The notes under the pieces were generated by a model. That model ran no database searches and had not been told where the DNA came from. It saw only the letters and a program-made list of their open reading frames with translations. This document shows positions 25,293 to 33,186 of a stretch of 64,000 bases of DNA, in pieces. This stretch comes from PALSA-1006 sp041660815 (GTDB lineage: Bacteria > Pseudomonadota > Gammaproteobacteria > Burkholderiales > Gallionellaceae), in NCBI GenBank assembly GCA_041660815.1, contig JBAZVN010000001.1, forward strand, positions 124,001 through 188,000, given 5' to 3'. Positions within the stretch are counted from its first letter, which is position 1. Each line of letters begins with the position of its first letter. A program made the position numbers and the translations under genes.

Positions 25293-25628
25293 TTAGTCCG
25301 GCACACCCAAGGCGGTTTCGAAAATCGGTTTTGTGGTAATCAGTTTCGACAAGGTAAACGCGGCGGTCGGCTGCATATTGATGCAAATCATTTTAATGTT
25401 GAGCGCCTGACAAGTGCGGGACAGCTTATCCAACCATGAATAATAAATCTGATCGATAACCGGCACGCCATTCAAATCATAATACAGGCGCTGCCCTTGC
25501 TCCTGCTGCACGTGCGCGGCGATATCCCGCATCAGTACATCCTGATCTTGAATATTCATGCTGCGCAGCGGCTCAAGCAAAAAATTGCTTTTGCCGATAC
25601 GCGTCAAATGCACGCCAGAAATACTCAT
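25293..25628 (-). CDS. rsbS: RsbS-like single STAS-domain protein
   Basis: A 111-residue STAS-domain protein. In stressosomes RsbS forms the shell with RsbR and holds RsbT. The usual RsbS phospho-serine lies in a D-S pair after the third strand; here the equivalent segment reads LNGVPVIDQIYYSW, so the Asp is kept but the Ser is Gln. Phosphorylation at the normal position is therefore not possible, though Ser or Tyr residues stand nearby. It abuts the RsbR stop. It could instead be a minor STAS protein that replaces RsbS. Confidence 0.75.
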   Translation of the reverse strand: MSISGVHLTRIGKSNFLLEPLRSMNIQDQDVLMRDIAAHVQQEQGQRLYYDLNGVPVIDQIYYSWLDKLSRTCQALNIKMICINMQPTAAFTLSKLITTKPIFETALGVPD

Positions 25629-26498
25629 TTAACCGGCTTTTTGACTGACATGAATGCCCATGCGCATGAAGGCTTCTTTCAGCCCGTCGGATAAACTGGC
25701 GCGGGTGGTTACTCCGGTTAGGTCGATATTCAAACTCACCAAAGCGCGCGCAATTTCCGGATGAATGCCGGTGATGATTGCATCAGAGCCCATTAATTGC
25801 ACGGCGCGCACCATCTGAATCAAATGGTGGGAAACCTGCGAGTCGATATTTTTTACCCCGGTTAAATCCATCACCACCGCGCGGGCGTGATCTTTGGCAA
25901 TACGGTTTAGCAGGGCTTCCATGACCAGCATGGTGCGGCTGGAATCCAGCGTACCAATAATCGGCAAGGTCAAAACGCCATCCCAAATTTCGGTAATCGG
26001 CGTCGAGGTTTCACGCAGCTCGGCTTCCTGTGCCTTCAGGGTATTTTCACGCTCGCTTAAATAAGTATGGAAAATTTCCATAATCAGTTCGTTAAAATGC
26101 TGGGCAAAATACAGCAACACCGAACGCGACTGGGTGAAGGCAATCCCGCTATCGGCTTCCAGCGCGGAAATCAGGCTGTACTGCAACTGTTGGGTATAAC
26201 GCACCACGTCTTCCACATTTCCGCCGCGCATTAGCATGCGCTGTGCGAGGCCGGAAAAAAACATTTCCAACGCGTGGAATTGCGGGGTCGTGCGTTTATG
26301 CGGCTCTTTGGAGCTTAACAGACCGGAAATCAGATTAACGAATTCGCTGCTTAAATCAGCCACCTCATCCTCGTCCATTAGCTTGTTGTCCGCGCAGAAA
26401 TATTCCCGCCCGACTTCTTCTAATTGCGGGGAAATATTGCCGACTTTTACACTAAATAATGCGGCTAATTTTTCGCTGCCTTCTTTCTTCTGTACCAT
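25629..26498 (-). CDS. rsbR: RsbR-like stressosome sensor with C-terminal STAS domain
   Basis: A 289-residue protein: a helical N-terminal sensor region (about 1-150), a linker helix with SERENTLKAQEAEL, and a STAS domain (about 167-280). The STAS segment DLTGVKNIDSQVSHHL has Ser at the position of the first RsbR phospho-threonine. The second site, in GIHPEIARALVSLNI, has Ala where RsbR usually has Thr. The start at 26498 follows the RsbT-X gene by 13 bases; an extension to 26546 overlaps it. The signal sensed is unknown. Confidence 0.85.
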   Translation of the reverse strand: MVQKKEGSEKLAALFSVKVGNISPQLEEVGREYFCADNKLMDEDEVADLSSEFVNLISGLLSSKEPHKRTTPQFHALEMFFSGLAQRMLMRGGNVEDVVRYTQQLQYSLISALEADSGIAFTQSRSVLLYFAQHFNELIMEIFHTYLSERENTLKAQEAELRETSTPITEIWDGVLTLPIIGTLDSSRTMLVMEALLNRIAKDHARAVVMDLTGVKNIDSQVSHHLIQMVRAVQLMGSDAIITGIHPEIARALVSLNIDLTGVTTRASLSDGLKEAFMRMGIHVSQKAG

Positions 26499-26511
26499 GC
26501 TGTTTCCCCTT

Positions 26512-27555
26512 TTATCCAATTGTACAAACGCAAATCGACTGATCATCGGAAATGCGCCCCATGATGTTACCCAACGTATACGCGATCAACTGCGGGTGCT
26601 GATTAAATAAACCGACAAAATTCGCCGTATCCCAATTACGGCGAATGCCATCACTGGCGGTCAGTATCACATATTTTCTGCCAAATTCACTTTGAATAAC
26701 GGTAGCCGAGCGATGCTCCCTTCCCAATATTCCCGGCGCAAAAGCAATCTGTTGCAATTGCTCCTGATCATAGATATGCGCATTCATATCGCCCACGCCG
26801 CATAAGCGCAAATTGCATTTCGCCAGATCTATTTCACCGGTAATAGCCACCGCGCCGCGCGTATTAACCAGTTGCCGATCGACCATGGACAGCATCGAAT
26901 CGGGCGATTCGTAGTTAACTAAATGCGCGGATAAATTGGCGGTCGCCGCCTGCGCTTCTTCACCGTGCCCCAGACCATCCAGATGCAACCAGCGCAAAAT
27001 TTTCCCGTCGCGCTGCAAATAAATCCGGTCACCATTAAAACGCTCATCCGATAAAGAACGTGAAAATAATCCGAACTTGAAGCCGGACTTCGCTTCTTTA
27101 TGGTTTTTATCCAGATAAAATCGCGCAAGAATGACCGTGCCATTCCATTTTTTCATCTGCCCGGGACGCTCTTCCTGGGTATAAATATACGACTCGTCAC
27201 TCAGCCGGCGAATAGCCCCCAACCCTTTACCCAGCGTACTCGATGTTGAATAGCCATCGATTTCGGCGGAAGCCAGATTACGAATCCCCGGACCGTAATC
27301 CAAAGACAATAAATCCAACACCCCGCCCGGCTGTTTCCACAATTGCACCATGCCGCGACCGGCGGCATGTTTCACATTATTGCTCACCAACTCTGACGCA
27401 ACCAACAGCATATTTTCCTGCTTTAGATGATCGACCCCCAGTCTCTGAGTGATAGCCACCAACTTGGAGCGCAGCAGAATTAACGAACTCTCGCTTTGAG
27501 TTGCGTTATTAAACAACAACTTACAATCAGTGGCACTATCAAAGACCTCAGACAC
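26512..27555 (-). CDS. RsbT-RsbX fusion: anti-sigma-type kinase plus PP2C phosphatase
   Basis: A 347-residue protein with two halves. Residues 20-145 form a GHKL ATPase domain (N-box ELVSNNVKHAAG, then DYGPGI and LGKGLGAIRRL) like RsbT. Residues 155-345 form a SpoIIE/RsbX-type PP2C phosphatase (LDGLGHGEEAQAAT, GVGDMNAHIY, LTASDGIRRNW). In Gram-positive stressosomes RsbT phosphorylates RsbR/RsbS and RsbX removes the phosphates; here both activities sit on one chain. It overlaps the upstream GGDEF gene by eight bases. Confidence 0.87.
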   Translation of the reverse strand: MSEVFDSATDCKLLFNNATQSESSLILLRSKLVAITQRLGVDHLKQENMLLVASELVSNNVKHAAGRGMVQLWKQPGGVLDLLSLDYGPGIRNLASAEIDGYSTSSTLGKGLGAIRRLSDESYIYTQEERPGQMKKWNGTVILARFYLDKNHKEAKSGFKFGLFSRSLSDERFNGDRIYLQRDGKILRWLHLDGLGHGEEAQAATANLSAHLVNYESPDSMLSMVDRQLVNTRGAVAITGEIDLAKCNLRLCGVGDMNAHIYDQEQLQQIAFAPGILGREHRSATVIQSEFGRKYVILTASDGIRRNWDTANFVGLFNQHPQLIAYTLGNIMGRISDDQSICVCTIG

Positions 27556-28537
27556 AGACGACTTTCACGGAACAATGCGGACCGCAATCTAACGTATCTT
27601 TTTTATGGCACAGCGAAACCACCGCACGACCGCGACCGCGATGTTTAGCTTCATATAAAGCCGTATCTGCTCTATGAATAAATCCTTCCAAAGTCAAATC
27701 GTTCGGGGTTTGCTCGTCGATAGAGGCAATGCCGATACTCACCTTACCCTGCATTTGCTCAAGCACCTGGCGCGCTTTTTCGCAGGCAGTCGAAAAGTCA
27801 GCATGGATCATCATAGCAAATTCATCCCCGCCAAATCGAAATGCACAATCCACGTCCTCGCGAATTACACTGCGCAAAATATGGGCCATTTTATTCAAAT
27901 ACGCATCGCCAAACAAATGGCCATGCTCATCATTAATATTTTTGAAGAAATCCAAATCCAGCATCACCAGCGACAGGGGCGAGTTCCTTTGGCGCATCAC
28001 ATAACGAAACGCCTGATCCAATCGGGCATCAAACGCGCGGCGATTCGGCAACATCGTGAGGGGATCGGTTTCCGCCTGCGTAATGGAAACTTGCAACTCG
28101 GCTTGACGATCCAGCAGTTTTACCTGCAACTCGGCCAATTCACGCTCAGTACGCTCACGCAATTCCTGAAAGTGCCGCGCCATCGCCTCGTTGCGCTGCG
28201 ATAATATTTCCGGGTCAATAGATTCGGTAGATTTACGAAGATAATCATGTAGCTGATCAATGATGCCGGTTTCCACCTCGCCTGTTTTGGCAATAGCAAA
28301 CTGCTGATCATTCCAACACACACTTAAATTATTGTGCTGCAGAAGCACACTGGCAGAAAAAAGTTGACCGCGACAGGCGCCCGCGTTACGTAATCGGGTA
28401 TTCAACTCCAGACAGGCAAGCGCCGCGCCAAAGGCATTTCCCTTGAGGCGACTGACACTTTCCATCAAAAATGAGACGAAACTTTGCAAATCAGGTTCGA
28501 TTGCCAAATTTAATCTTAGAAGCTCGACCGATTTCAC
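27548..28537 (-). CDS. Diguanylate cyclase (GGDEF) of the stressosome operon
   Basis: A 329-residue protein that should make cyclic di-GMP. An uncharacterised N-terminal region (1-105) is followed by a coiled coil (about 110-155, many Glu/Arg/Gln) and a GGDEF domain. The active-site motif RFGGDEF has GGDEF at 236-240. The RxxD inhibitory site expected at 227-230 reads EDVD, so product inhibition at that site is unlikely. It is the first gene of the operon with RsbT-X, RsbR and RsbS, and is the likely output or output-setter of that module. Confidence 0.9.
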   Translation of the reverse strand: MKSVELLRLNLAIEPDLQSFVSFLMESVSRLKGNAFGAALACLELNTRLRNAGACRGQLFSASVLLQHNNLSVCWNDQQFAIAKTGEVETGIIDQLHDYLRKSTESIDPEILSQRNEAMARHFQELRERTERELAELQVKLLDRQAELQVSITQAETDPLTMLPNRRAFDARLDQAFRYVMRQRNSPLSLVMLDLDFFKNINDEHGHLFGDAYLNKMAHILRSVIREDVDCAFRFGGDEFAMMIHADFSTACEKARQVLEQMQGKVSIGIASIDEQTPNDLTLEGFIHRADTALYEAKHRGRGRAVVSLCHKKDTLDCGPHCSVKVVCV

Positions 28538-28626
28538 AGTACCCCACCCTGTTGAATTTCAAGTCGCTTTATAAGCGACCAGAAAGAATAGGTCAATCCC
28601 AATTTCATAATTTCGCAACGAAAGAC

Positions 28627-28655
28627 TTGTTAGCCGCAGGGCAAATCCCTATAAT
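28627..28655 (+). promoter_or_regulatory. Sigma-70 promoter of tRNA-Val
   Basis: TTGTTA (28627-28632), a 17-base spacer, and a perfect TATAAT (28650-28655), followed by a GC-rich discriminator (GCGCGCC). It has the same form as the tRNA-Ser promoter in this window. Confidence 0.85.
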
Positions 28656-28668
28656 GCGCGCCTGCTTG

Positions 28669-28743
28669 GGGAGCATATTTCAGCGGTAGAATACTTCCTC
28701 GACAAGGAAGAGGTCACTGGTTCGATCCCAGTTGCTCCCACCA
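28669..28743 (+). tRNA. tRNA-Val (GAC anticodon)
   Basis: A 75-base tRNA with acceptor stem GGGAGCA/TGCTCCC, encoded CCA, anticodon stem CTTCC/GGAAG around the loop TCGACAA (anticodon GAC), and T-arm GGTTCGATCCC. It sits alone between the divergent stressosome operon and the convergent phosphomannomutase gene. Confidence 0.95.
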
Positions 28744-28783
28744 TATCCAAAGCGGCGTGATCAGCAAAGATAGCATTCGCACA

Positions 28784-30217
28784 TCACCCTTGCTGACTGA
28801 CCATTCTCCCCAAACACGCATCACACAATTGCTTGGCTTTCTCTGCGGTATCCGCCTCGGCATAACAGCGCAATTCCGGTGCATTACCCGACGGGCGCAA
28901 ATGCACAATATCTCCCGAAGCAAACGTTACACGCAGCCCATCAGTTTGGTCGATATTTGTTACTTCACCGGATTGTGGTGCCAGGATTTTCACCAGTTCT
29001 TGCGGTGCATTCAGCAAGCGTGCAATCAAATCGCGACTCAATTCAGTTGCAAAATTCTGCAAACGATCACTCGCGGTAAAACGCGCCGGCAAATCCCGCA
29101 ACAACTGTGAAACCTTACATCCCCGCTCCCGTGCCAAAGCCAGCAAAGCCAACATCGGCAACACCGCATCACGCGTTGGCAATGCCGCCAGCCGTTGCCC
29201 GTTTCGTATTACATCCGATCCCAGCAAAAACCCTCCATTCGCCTCATACCCCACCACAACCTGAGACATAAATCCTTCCATCCCAGCGATAACATAGGGT
29301 GAGCCAATCTTGGTCCGCAGCACTTTCTTGAAGTCGCCTGCACTCCCCACACGACACAACTCAACAGCCGTATTACTACTTACCGGCGTCACCACCACAT
29401 CGGCATGCAGAAACTGCGCGCACAAAATCCCCACCACATCCCCGCGCAACCACTCGCCACGCTCATCCCCGATCAACGGGCGATCCGCATCACCATCGGT
29501 CGACACAATCGCATCAAACTGATATTCACCTGCCCACTGTTTGGCCTGCAGCACGTCTTCCGCGCGCACCGCCTCGGTATCAATCGGCACAAACACCTCG
29601 GTACGCCCCAGCGAAATCACCTCCGCACCCAGCCCCTCCAAAATACGCCGCAACACATCGCGCCCCACACTGGAATGCTCGTACACCGCCACACGCTGCC
29701 CGGACAAAGAGCCCGCAACAAAGAAATTCAAATAACGCAGAACATACTCATGTTCCGCCCGCCCATCCGGCTCTGCCAACTCATACGGCGTTAATTGATG
29801 CGGCAGATTCACTTCCACCTGCAACATCGCCAGCTCATCCTGTTTGGATATCTCACCTTCGGCACGATAAAATTTAATGCCATTGCGATCAAAAGGAATG
29901 TGGCTCCCCGTCACCACCAGCGCCGGCAAGCCCAACAGAGTTGCGTAATATGCAATCGCGGGAGTAGGCAACGCCCCCACATAAATTACCTCACGCCCCG
30001 CATCGCGCACCGCCGCCGCACATGCCGCCGCAATCCGCGGACTACTCGGACGCAAATCATGCCCCAACACCACCCCGGAAGACTCAATCGCCACCGCCTG
30101 CAAAAACGCCGCTACATAAGCATAACAAACCTCATCCGACATCTCAGTGACCAAACCGCGCGCCCCGCTCGTGCCAAACTTCACTCCGGAACGCAACATC
30201 AATTCATCTATCTGCAT
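28784..30217 (-). CDS. Phosphomannomutase/phosphoglucomutase
   Basis: A 477-residue alpha-D-phosphohexomutase. The start MQIDELMLRSGVKFGTSGARG is typical. The phospho-serine loop reads VVTGSHIPFDRNG near residues 95-107 (TGSHIP in place of the common TASHNP), the metal-binding loop is STDGDADRPL near 240, the sugar-binding loop GYEANGG lies near 325, and the phosphate-binding RPSGNAPELR is near the end. It should supply mannose-1-phosphate or glucose-1-phosphate to the adjoining polysaccharide genes, including GDP-mannose for gmd; manC is not in the window. Confidence 0.88.
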   Translation of the reverse strand: MQIDELMLRSGVKFGTSGARGLVTEMSDEVCYAYVAAFLQAVAIESSGVVLGHDLRPSSPRIAAACAAAVRDAGREVIYVGALPTPAIAYYATLLGLPALVVTGSHIPFDRNGIKFYRAEGEISKQDELAMLQVEVNLPHQLTPYELAEPDGRAEHEYVLRYLNFFVAGSLSGQRVAVYEHSSVGRDVLRRILEGLGAEVISLGRTEVFVPIDTEAVRAEDVLQAKQWAGEYQFDAIVSTDGDADRPLIGDERGEWLRGDVVGILCAQFLHADVVVTPVSSNTAVELCRVGSAGDFKKVLRTKIGSPYVIAGMEGFMSQVVVGYEANGGFLLGSDVIRNGQRLAALPTRDAVLPMLALLALARERGCKVSQLLRDLPARFTASDRLQNFATELSRDLIARLLNAPQELVKILAPQSGEVTNIDQTDGLRVTFASGDIVHLRPSGNAPELRCYAEADTAEKAKQLCDACLGRMVSQQG

Positions 30218-30235
30218 AAAATTCTCCAAATGGGG

Positions 30236-30460
30236 TCAGGTCTTGCTTTTTGCCTGCCGCTGTTTTTTTACAATTCGGCTGACTCGCGAATAGTGCAGCC
30301 CAAAATGATCTCCAATCTCCTTCAATCCATAACAACCACTGGCATACGCCAGAGCAATCGTCTCTTCTCGCGCATGCTCACCCGCAATCTGCGCTAAGGG
30401 TTTGGGCAGGGAGCGTTTCTGGGCTAAAGGAATTTCTGCAAGTATCGTCTCCGCACTCAC
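30236..30460 (-). pseudogene. Remnant of a RAYT/IS200-like transposase, C-terminal part
   Basis: A 74-codon frame whose segment ETIALAYASGCYGLKEIGDH, continued by FGLHYSRVSRIVKK, matches the C-terminal helix-turn-helix of REP-associated tyrosine transposases. The catalytic Y1 domain with its HUH motif is absent, so this is a remnant. The sequence GGGGTCAGGTCTTGC at its 3' end (30232-30246) resembles the short motif that flanks many such elements. It separates the phosphomannomutase gene from the initiating transferase, and may mark a past rearrangement edge of the polysaccharide locus. Confidence 0.65.
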
Positions 30461-30646
30461 TTTTTTGCATGCGTGCGGTCAACGAAAGATTCGGAGCCTA
30501 GATAGATCTGATTTTTCAGATATACCATGGCGCAGATTGATTTTTGCCATCTGCAATAAAAGCACTGGGATGAAATTGACGTACAACTTCCCTTGCACAA
30601 CTTGCTGCCCAAGCCTCTCAACTAATTCAATATTAAAACAAAAAAA

Positions 30647-32050
30647 TTAATACGCATTCTTCCCGCTAAATCCTTTAAACACCGTCAAGAAAACTATCTT
30701 TATATCCAACCACAGTGACCAATTTTGTATATATTCCAAATCATATTCCACACGTTTTTGCATCTTATCCAAAGTATCTGTCTCACCGCGCCACCCGTTC
30801 ACTTGCGCCCAGCCGGTAATGCCGGGCTTCACTTTATGGCGCAACATATAGCCCTTGATCAACTTACGATACTGTTCGTTATGTGCCACGGCATGGGGAC
30901 GCGGCCCCACCACCGACATTGTGCCTTGCAACACATTGATAAACTGAGGTAATTCATCCAAGGAAGTCTTGCGCAAAAATGCCCCCAACGGTGTAATTCG
31001 CGCATCATTTTTCTTGGCCTGCACTACATGCGCACCATCATCACACACAGTCATAGAACGGAATTTCCATACTTCCACTACCGCTCCGTTCAACCCATAA
31101 CGCCGTTGCTTGAACAGAATAGAACCCGGCGAAGTGGTTTTAACTGCAATAGCAATTCCAAGCAAAATAGGCGAAATAATCAGCAAAATCAAAGTCGCAA
31201 AAATAATATCCTCAAGCCGCTTTACCCATCCATACAATCCATAAAACGGCGTTTCATACACGCTCACCAATGGCATACCACCAAAATCAATCCAACGAGC
31301 ATGCATCAATTCGGATACGAATAAATCGGGCACCACATAAACTGAAGCCGTACTATCGGACAACTGATTTACCACAGCCTCAATACGCCGTTCGTTGGTG
31401 AGTGGCAATGCAACATAGACAGAATCAATTTCCCCTGCTTCAACTTGCCGCACTAAATCTTCAATGCTTCCTAACGGGTAATTATGTTGTCCAATTGCAA
31501 GCTCGGCATAGTCGCCATGTTTATTGTCAAATACCCCAGAAATTTGCAAGCCTGCCCAAGGCATCGCCCGCAAATGATTCACTAGACGATGTCCTATCGG
31601 ATTATTCCCAACAATAGCAACCGAACGCAAGTTAGCACCATACCTGCGCGCATATCTTAACGTCCAACGTATCAGCAACCTTACTAATATCAACCCCAGT
31701 GGCACTAAAGCAAACCAAGTTAACACTACATGAAGCGACAATTCGTAAGAAGACTTAGTCACGTACGCTAAAGTTAATAGCGTAATCACTACCATCAACC
31801 AAATAAATACCACTTCACGGATTTCATCTATCAGCGGACTAACCCGCCAAGAACGATACAAGCCACGCATCTCGGCGAAAAGTAAAAATGAAGTCAGCGC
31901 CAGCACAACTGCTACAACAGTTGTTACATTCCATGCCACCTCATGCAAACTAATAACCAACCAATAAACGCTAAAAACAATCCCAACATCCAGCAAGCGC
32001 TGGAGGAAAGAAACTCGCGAGGAGTGGGGGCGCAGGAAGCTATTTGGCAT
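30647..32050 (-). CDS. wcaJ: Undecaprenyl-phosphate hexose-1-phosphate transferase (WcaJ type)
   Basis: A 467-residue polyprenyl glycosylphosphotransferase that starts repeat-unit assembly by moving a sugar phosphate onto undecaprenyl phosphate. Four N-terminal membrane segments (to about residue 115) are followed by a CoA-binding-like Rossmann region (SVAIVGNNPIGHRL) and a further membrane helix near 275. The catalytic domain has KFRSM, LDELPQFINVL, MSVVGPRPHA and KPGITGWAQVNGWRG. The last is the glucose-1-P type signature. It is the final gene of the long minus-strand operon. ATG at 32050 is preferred over a GTG one codon earlier. Confidence 0.92.
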   Translation of the reverse strand: MPNSFLRPHSSRVSFLQRLLDVGIVFSVYWLVISLHEVAWNVTTVVAVVLALTSFLLFAEMRGLYRSWRVSPLIDEIREVVFIWLMVVITLLTLAYVTKSSYELSLHVVLTWFALVPLGLILVRLLIRWTLRYARRYGANLRSVAIVGNNPIGHRLVNHLRAMPWAGLQISGVFDNKHGDYAELAIGQHNYPLGSIEDLVRQVEAGEIDSVYVALPLTNERRIEAVVNQLSDSTASVYVVPDLFVSELMHARWIDFGGMPLVSVYETPFYGLYGWVKRLEDIIFATLILLIISPILLGIAIAVKTTSPGSILFKQRRYGLNGAVVEVWKFRSMTVCDDGAHVVQAKKNDARITPLGAFLRKTSLDELPQFINVLQGTMSVVGPRPHAVAHNEQYRKLIKGYMLRHKVKPGITGWAQVNGWRGETDTLDKMQKRVEYDLEYIQNWSLWLDIKIVFLTVFKGFSGKNAY

Positions 32051-32062
32051 CACTAAAATTTA

Positions 32063-33181
32063 TTACTCGTGATAATCATAAGCAGCAAAACCGTGCTTTT
32101 TCACCAGCTCATCGCGTTCGGCACTGCGCAGGTCTTCGCGGACCATTTCTGACACCAGCTCCTGAAAAGTGGTGGTGGGTTTCCAGCTCAGTTTTTGATG
32201 CGCTTTGGTCGGGTCGCCCAATAAAGTTTCCACTTCGGTGGGGCGGAAGTAGCGCGGATCGACTTTGACGATGACTTTGCCCGTGGCGACATCAATACCT
32301 TTTTCGTCTACGCCGGTGCCTTCCCAGCGCATTTCAATACCCAACTCTTTGGCCGCGATGTTGACAAAATCGCGCACGCTGTATTGCACACCGGTGGCGA
32401 TTACAAAATCTTCCGGTTTATCTTGTTGCAGCATCAACCATTGCATTTCGACGTAGTCTTTGGCATGTCCCCAGTCGCGCAGGGAATCCATATTGCCGAG
32501 GTAGAGGCAATCTTGTAGGCCGAGTTTGATGCGCGCCAAGGCGCGGGTGATTTTGCGGGTGACGAAAGTTTCGCCGCGAATCGGGGATTCATGGTTGAAC
32601 AAGATGCCGTTGCAGGCGTATATGCCATACGCTTCGCGATAGTTGACGGTGATCCAGTAGGCGTACATTTTGGCTACTGCATAAGGACTACGCGGATAAA
32701 ATGGCGTCGTTTCTTTTTGCGGAATTTCTTGGACAAGGCCGTAGAGCTCGGAGGTGGAAGCTTGATAGAATTTGGTTTTCTTTTCCAGCCCCAAGATGCG
32801 GATGGCTTCCAGAATTCTTAACGTGCCGATCCCGTCCGCATTGGCGGTATATTCCGGCGTTTCAAAAGACACGGCCACATGGCTCATGGCGGCGAGGTTG
32901 TAAATTTCGTCCGGCTGAACTTGCTGGATGATGCGAATAAGGTTGGTGGAGTCGGTTAAGTCACCATAATGTAATTGGAATCGGGCGTTATTAACGTGCG
33001 GATCCTGGTAGAGATGGTCGATGCGGTCGGTGTTAAACAGCGACGAGCGGCGCTTAACACCGTGTACCGTGTAACCTTTTTTCAACAATAATTCAGCAAG
33101 ATAAGCACCGTCTTGACCTGTGATGCCAGTTATAAGGGCAGTTTTATTCATATTACTAACTTTCATATTACTAACTTTCAT
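32063..33181 (-). CDS. gmd: GDP-mannose 4,6-dehydratase
   Basis: Gmd converts GDP-mannose to GDP-4-keto-6-deoxymannose, the precursor of GDP-fucose. The NAD-binding GITGQDGAYLAELL, the catalytic Thr/Glu region STSELYG, and YAVAKMYAYW (YxxxK) are all present, with NHESPIRGETFVTRKI typical of the family. The start is ambiguous: ATG codons at 33181, 33166 and 33151 lie on a duplicated 15-base unit. The first has a GGAAG site eight bases upstream, within the stop region of the preceding gene, and is chosen here (372 residues). Fcl at the other end of the locus would finish GDP-fucose. Confidence 0.95.
   Translation of the reverse strand: MKVSNMKVSNMNKTALITGITGQDGAYLAELLLKKGYTVHGVKRRSSLFNTDRIDHLYQDPHVNNARFQLHYGDLTDSTNLIRIIQQVQPDEIYNLAAMSHVAVSFETPEYTANADGIGTLRILEAIRILGLEKKTKFYQASTSELYGLVQEIPQKETTPFYPRSPYAVAKMYAYWITVNYREAYGIYACNGILFNHESPIRGETFVTRKITRALARIKLGLQDCLYLGNMDSLRDWGHAKDYVEMQWLMLQQDKPEDFVIATGVQYSVRDFVNIAAKELGIEMRWEGTGVDEKGIDVATGKVIVKVDPRYFRPTEVETLLGDPTKAHQKLSWKPTTTFQELVSEMVREDLRSAERDELVKKHGFAAYDYHE
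33151..33180. repeat. Tandem 15-base duplication at the gmd start
   Basis: Two exact copies of TATTACTAACTTTCA (plus strand) lie end to end. Read as gmd they encode MKVSN twice, each giving an in-frame ATG, so the duplication changes the N-terminus without breaking the frame. Confidence 0.95.
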
Positions 33182-33186
33182 ATATA

